Below, piece by piece: positions 60,772 through 64,000 of a stretch of 64,000 nucleotides of DNA. The position numbers and the translations under genes are program-made. This DNA comes from Salinimicrobium tongyeongense (lineage in GTDB: Bacteria > Bacteroidota > Bacteroidia > Flavobacteriales > Flavobacteriaceae). The stretch lies in NCBI RefSeq assembly GCF_026109735.1, contig NZ_CP069620.1:1798001-1862000 (forward strand), read 5' to 3'. The stretch's first letter is position 1. Every line of letters begins with the position of its first letter. The notes beneath the pieces are model-generated. The model saw only the letters and a list, made by a program, of their open reading frames with translations, searched no databases and was not told the DNA's origin.

Positions 60772-61767
60772 TCAATCCAGTTTCTCTGCTAATTTCTTGA
60801 ATACCTTTTTGGGTTCCTTCCCCTGGTATAGAATTCCGTAAACGGCGTTAATAATGGGAGTTTTGGCCCCTGTTTCCTGCACTATTTTAAAAGCGCTGTC
60901 TGTAGCGTAATAACCTTCGGCTACCATGCTCATTTCCATTTGGGCGCTCTTTACCGTATAGCCTTTCCCAATCATATTCCCAAACATCCTGTTTCGGCTA
61001 AAGGTAGAATATCCCGTTACCAGGAGGTCGCCCAGGTAGGCAGAGTCATTGATGTTTCGTTTCATCTTATGCACCTTTTTGATGAATTTCTTCATCTCCC
61101 TAATGGCGTTGCTCATTAAAACACTCTGGAAGTTATCACCGTAACCCAGGCCGTGGGCAATTCCGGCGGCAATGGCGTAAATATTCTTGAGCATGGCCGC
61201 ATACTCGGTCCCCACAATATCATCACTGGTCTTGCAGGTGATGTAATCGCTGCTAAGGTGTTTGGCTACAAGTTTTGCCTTCTCTTCATCAGAACAGGCA
61301 ATGGTGAGGTAAGAAAGACGCTCCAGCGCCACTTCTTCTGCGTGGCATGGTCCTGTGATCACGCCAATATTCTCGTAAGGAATGTTGTAGGTCTTGTGGA
61401 AATGTTCGCCTACAATAAGGCTGGTTTCGGGCACTATACCTTTAATTGCTGAAAAAATGATCTTCTCCTGCAGAGATTCGGTGAGATGGTCGAGTTCCCG
61501 CTTCAGAAAAGCCGAGGGTATTGCGAAGATAAGCACATCTGCCCGTCTAACGGCCTCGTTTATGTCACTTGTAAGATAGAGTTGGGAATTGTCAAATTCA
61601 ACCGAACTTAAATAATTTGGGTTATGGTCCTGCTTTTTGATATGTTCAATGGCATATACACTGCGCATGTACCAGGTAACCTCGTCAAGGTTCTCACAAA
61701 GCATTTTTACATTAGCTGTAGCCCAGCTCCCTCCGCCTATAACGGCAAATTTCGGCGATTTCTCCAT
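60772..61767 (-). CDS. gpsA: NAD(P)H-dependent glycerol-3-phosphate dehydrogenase
   Basis: Makes sn-glycerol 3-phosphate for phospholipids from DHAP. 331 aa. The cofactor motif is IGGGSWATANVKML at residues 10-24. The catalytic lysine region is VGTEYAAMLKNIYAIAAGIAHGLGYGDN, and GDLLVTGYSTFSRNRMFG is the family signature. It is monocistronic, and the upstream gap up to nadD is 251 bp. Confidence 0.95.
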   Translation of the reverse strand: MEKSPKFAVIGGGSWATANVKMLCENLDEVTWYMRSVYAIEHIKKQDHNPNYLSSVEFDNSQLYLTSDINEAVRRADVLIFAIPSAFLKRELDHLTESLQEKIIFSAIKGIVPETSLIVGEHFHKTYNIPYENIGVITGPCHAEEVALERLSYLTIACSDEEKAKLVAKHLSSDYITCKTSDDIVGTEYAAMLKNIYAIAAGIAHGLGYGDNFQSVLMSNAIREMKKFIKKVHKMKRNINDSAYLGDLLVTGYSTFSRNRMFGNMIGKGYTVKSAQMEMSMVAEGYYATDSAFKIVQETGAKTPIINAVYGILYQGKEPKKVFKKLAEKLD

Positions 61768-61980
61768 AGAACGGTAATTGTGTCTCCAAAAATAAGCAAA
61801 ATAAAGGGCTTGATAAGAATAGCCGTAGCAAAGAATAGCTTAAAAAGCTGAGGATAGCCTCTAAAACTTTAACATTTTGAGCCTGTTAATGATGTACTAT
61901 TAAGACCTTAACTGCGTTATGGAATAAGAAAGATTATAATAAAAGAAGAGTTTTCTTTTTTGGTTGGTTAGTTAGTGAGG
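61768..61980. other. Gap upstream of gpsA, possible small RNA
   Basis: No ORF. The plus strand ends in the terminator described next, so a short plus-strand transcript may arise somewhere in this gap; a TTTTG at 61875-61879 and TACTATTA at 61895-61902 form only a weak promoter. A T/G-rich strip (about 61954-61976) precedes the hairpin. The gpsA promoter must also lie here. Confidence 0.4.
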
Positions 61981-62020
61981 ATTGCCTCCGGGAGCTAAAG
62001 CTTGGGAGGCAATTTTTTTT
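61981..62020 (+). terminator. Orphan plus-strand intrinsic terminator beside nadD
   Basis: A 9-bp stem (61981-61989 with 62005-62013) topped by AGCT/AGCT, followed by T8. The minus-strand side lacks a T run. It overlaps the nadD stop (62019-62021), yet no plus-strand gene precedes it. Confidence 0.7.
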
Positions 62021-62603
62021 AACGGTAAAAGCCCATTTGGTCTATATACTTCCAGACGCTGGGAGGTAATAAAGGTCGAACATCTTTTCCTTCTTTGATG
62101 GCTTTTCTTATAAAGGTGGAAGAAATCTCCACTCTTGGAGCATCGGTAAGTGTGATTCCAGGATGCTCCAGCAAGTCGGGGTGATTTTCTCCTTCAGAAT
62201 ATCTCGGGTACACCAGGATATCGTGTCTTTCTAGAATGACCTCATAATTCTTCCACTTCGGAAAGCTCTTCAGGTTATCTTCGCCCATGATCAGCACGAA
62301 ATCGTAATTTGGATATTTTTCTTCCAGGTGCGCCAGCGTGTACACCGTGTAATTGGGTTGCGGAAGGTTGAATTCTATATCGCTGGGCTTAATGTTAGAG
62401 TATTCTTCACACAGCTGCCACACCATTTCAAAGCGGTGATGGTTATTTAAAAGGCTGCTTTTCTTTTTGAACGGGTTGTGCGGGGTCACTACCATCCAGA
62501 CCTCGTCTAGCTTTGAATACTGCAGCAGGTGATTGGCCAGGATGAGGTGCCCTACGTGTACCGGGTTAAAAGTGCCAAAAAATAAACCTATTCTTTTTTT
62601 CAC
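62019..62603 (-). CDS. nadD: Nicotinate-nucleotide adenylyltransferase
   Basis: Adenylates nicotinate mononucleotide in NAD synthesis. 194 aa. The nucleotidyltransferase motif FFGTFNPVHVGHLILAN (H16, H19) and the ISSTFIRKAI motif at the C terminus are both present. The start overlaps the gmk stop by 4 bp, giving the operon yicC-gmk-nadD. Confidence 0.95.
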   Translation of the reverse strand: MKKRIGLFFGTFNPVHVGHLILANHLLQYSKLDEVWMVVTPHNPFKKKSSLLNNHHRFEMVWQLCEEYSNIKPSDIEFNLPQPNYTVYTLAHLEEKYPNYDFVLIMGEDNLKSFPKWKNYEVILERHDILVYPRYSEGENHPDLLEHPGITLTDAPRVEISSTFIRKAIKEGKDVRPLLPPSVWKYIDQMGFYR

Positions 62604-63190
62604 TTTTTTGGGGCTTTAGCAGCCCCCACAAAATCAGATACCAGAGTGTAGGCCTCTTCAAGGGCTGTATTGAGGTCATTGTTGATTATAATATGATCAA
62701 ACTGGGGCGCAGTGGCCAGTTCAATAGAGGCTTTTGCCACCCTCATGCTAATCTTGTCGGCCGATTCGGTTTTGCGCTTCTTCAGGCGTATTTTTAGCTC
62801 TTCAATACTGGGGGGTTTCACAAAAACGGCCAGGGTTTTTTCAGGGTAAATATTCTTAATATCCAGCCCGCCAACCACATCGATGTCAAAAATGACATTT
62901 TTGCCATGCGACCAAATGCGTTCTACTTCGCTCTTAAGCGTTCCGTAGAAGTTATCGCGATAGACTTCTTCCCATTCAAGGAATTCTTCGTTCTTGATCT
63001 TATTTTTGAATTCTTTCAGGTCTAAAAAATAGTAATCTTTAGCGTGCACTTCTGTGCCCCTTGGTGCCCGCGAGGTTGCAGAAATAGAGAATTCCAGGTT
63101 TAGTTCTTCCTGGGCAAGCAGGTATTTTACGATAGTGGTCTTTCCCGATCCCGATGGTGCCGAAAAGACGATTAATTTCCCATCTGCCAT
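62600..63190 (-). CDS. gmk: Guanylate kinase
   Basis: Phosphorylates GMP/dGMP. 196 aa. P-loop APSGSGKTT at residues 11-19, GMP-binding SISATSRAPRGTEVHAKDYYFL, and GKNVIFDIDVVGG as the conserved central strand. A copy of the dispersed palindrome lies within the codons for KNVIFDID. One-base coupling to yicC (both share base 63190), typical of the yicC-gmk pair. Confidence 0.96.
   Translation of the reverse strand: MADGKLIVFSAPSGSGKTTIVKYLLAQEELNLEFSISATSRAPRGTEVHAKDYYFLDLKEFKNKIKNEEFLEWEEVYRDNFYGTLKSEVERIWSHGKNVIFDIDVVGGLDIKNIYPEKTLAVFVKPPSIEELKIRLKKRKTESADKISMRVAKASIELATAPQFDHIIINNDLNTALEEAYTLVSDFVGAAKAPKK
62886..62904. repeat. Palindrome copy inside gmk
   Basis: TCAAAAATGACATTTTTGC, perfect 15-nt core, encoding the conserved NVIFDI of guanylate kinase. 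Protein constraint may explain this copy. Confidence 0.7.
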
Positions 63191-64000
63191 TAGAGTACGT
63201 TTAAAAGTTGTTCTTTGATCTTTTCCAGTTCGTCTTTCATTTGCACCACCAGCTGCTGCATGGGAGCATAATTTGATTTACTGCCAATGGTATTGATCTC
63301 ACGGCCCATTTCCTGCGAGATGAACCCGAGTTTTTTTCCGTTGGAATCTAATGACCCAAGCGTTTTCTGAAAGTAGTCCATATGATTTTCAAGCCTTACT
63401 TTTTCTTCGGTAATGTCGAATTTTTCAATGTAGAAGATCAACTCCTGCTCAAAGCGGTTCTGGTCAACATTTTCTTTGAGTTCGGCTACTCCTTTTTGCA
63501 GGCGTTCTCTCACGCCGGCAATCCTTTCGGGATCCATGGCAATTACTTTTTGCAACAGCTGCTGAATGTTTCCGGCTCTTTGCTCAAGTTCGTCTTCGAG
63601 CACCTTCCCTTCAGCCGACCTAAAATCGTTGATCTCCCTAAGGGCTTGGTCAACAGCTTCTTCTATGGCTTTGAATTCATTCTCGTCAATTTCTTCTCTT
63701 TCAGTCTTAAAGGCATCGGGCATGCGCACTGCCATTTGGAGCAGGTCAACATCTGAGGCCGGGTAAATCTCCCGCAATTGATTCATGTATTTCTTCACTG
63801 CAGCCGTATTTACGGCCGAGCTGGTTTCTTCTCCCGTAACTTCAACATAAACCGAAAAATCAACTTTTCCGCGGGTGAGTTCGCGTGAAATTTTATTGCG
63901 CAGCTGCAACTCCTTTTCCCTGTACTGGGATGGGATGCGGGCATTTAAATCTAAATTCTTGCTGTTGAGGGATTTGATCTCTACGGTGATCTTTTTGGAA
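63190..64000 (-). CDS. yicC: YicC/YloC-family endoribonuclease, N-terminus outside window
   Basis: The frame is open to the right edge, reading ...KKITVEIKSLNSKNLDLNA before the TTG at 63909. That TTG is therefore internal and the start lies beyond 64000 by roughly 20 residues. The visible part covers the N-terminal YicC domain and the C-terminal DUF1732 region (GKKLGFISQEMGREINTIGSKS). YicC-type proteins are endoribonucleases that affect stationary-phase RNA and sRNA decay. It leads the operon with gmk and nadD. Confidence 0.92.
   Translation of the reverse strand, partial: SKKITVEIKSLNSKNLDLNARIPSQYREKELQLRNKISRELTRGKVDFSVYVEVTGEETSSAVNTAAVKKYMNQLREIYPASDVDLLQMAVRMPDAFKTEREEIDENEFKAIEEAVDQALREINDFRSAEGKVLEDELEQRAGNIQQLLQKVIAMDPERIAGVRERLQKGVAELKENVDQNRFEQELIFYIEKFDITEEKVRLENHMDYFQKTLGSLDSNGKKLGFISQEMGREINTIGSKSNYAPMQQLVVQMKDELEKIKEQLLNVL

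Noticed and set aside
63909-63909. TTG at 63909 as the yicC start
   Set aside because: The frame stays open and YicC-like (ITVEIKSLNSKNLDLNA) to the window edge, so the gene is truncated by the window rather than starting there.
1-64000. CRISPR arrays, IS elements, prophage or integrative-element borders
   Set aside because: No direct-repeat/spacer pattern, transposase, integrase or tRNA attachment site was found in the window.

Overview
The window looks like chromosomal core DNA of a marine-type Bacteroidota, most likely family Flavobacteriaceae. The grounds are the Bat aerotolerance operon, a class-B SdhCAB, a Na+-pumping methylmalonyl-CoA decarboxylase set, IPExxxVDY and DUF4382 proteins, an SDDD-type surface lipoprotein signal, weak ribosome-binding sites and several TAnnTTTG promoter boxes. 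The genus cannot be fixed from the sequence. There is no prophage, IS element, CRISPR, rRNA or tRNA that I can support.

Layout. 1-5 kb: the 3' part of pckA, converging on sdhCAB. 5-15 kb: a propionate/methylmalonyl-CoA module in two divergent operons. The minus-strand operon carries mutase small and large subunits and a CoA-transferase. The plus-strand operon carries the epimerase and the decarboxylase subunits. An 864-bp gap separates them and holds an unexplained small ORF with its own terminator. 15-20 kb: a DUF2490 outer-membrane gene broken by one in-frame stop, then purF, a PfkB kinase, rnhA and purN. 20-24.5 kb: acpP, fabF, rnc, an IPExxxVDY protein and pyk. 24.5-34 kb: dinB, a short-chain oxidoreductase, a CYTH protein, a YCII-type lipoprotein, and an RND efflux operon with its GbsR/MarR regulator. 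34-45 kb: mixed metabolic genes (isoaspartyl peptidase, HAAO, ALDH7-type dehydrogenase, OYE reductase, DMT exporter, acyl-ACP desaturase, phosphatase, AlbA_2 protein, SDR, AKR-like protein). 45-55 kb: a DUF4382 lipoprotein and the complete MoxR-DUF58-Bat operon. 55-64 kb: SulP plus beta carbonic anhydrase, cvpA, pheS with two small followers, gpsA, nadD, gmk and a yicC gene running off the end.

How the genes work together. Succinate dehydrogenase/fumarate reductase, CoA-transferase, mutase, epimerase and decarboxylase form a continuous succinate-propionate route, with decarboxylation able to pump Na+. PurF and PurN share a purine neighbourhood. SulP plus carbonic anhydrase suggests bicarbonate uptake. 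The Bat cluster is a single long transcript of VWA and TPR envelope proteins controlled by a MoxR ATPase.

The most interesting signals are non-coding. (1) A 19-bp palindrome, TCAAAAATGNCATTTTTGA, recurs at gene borders from 25 kb onward and even supplies false start codons. (2) Three degenerate tandem repeats with a strict 7-nt period each begin directly after a stop codon (pyk, the MoxR gene and a small conserved gene at 58.4 kb). (3) A terminator-shaped hairpin lies inside the first codons of rnc. (4) Other unexplained structures are a 15-bp perfect palindrome beside gpsA, an orphan plus-strand terminator beside nadD and a folded leader before SulP.
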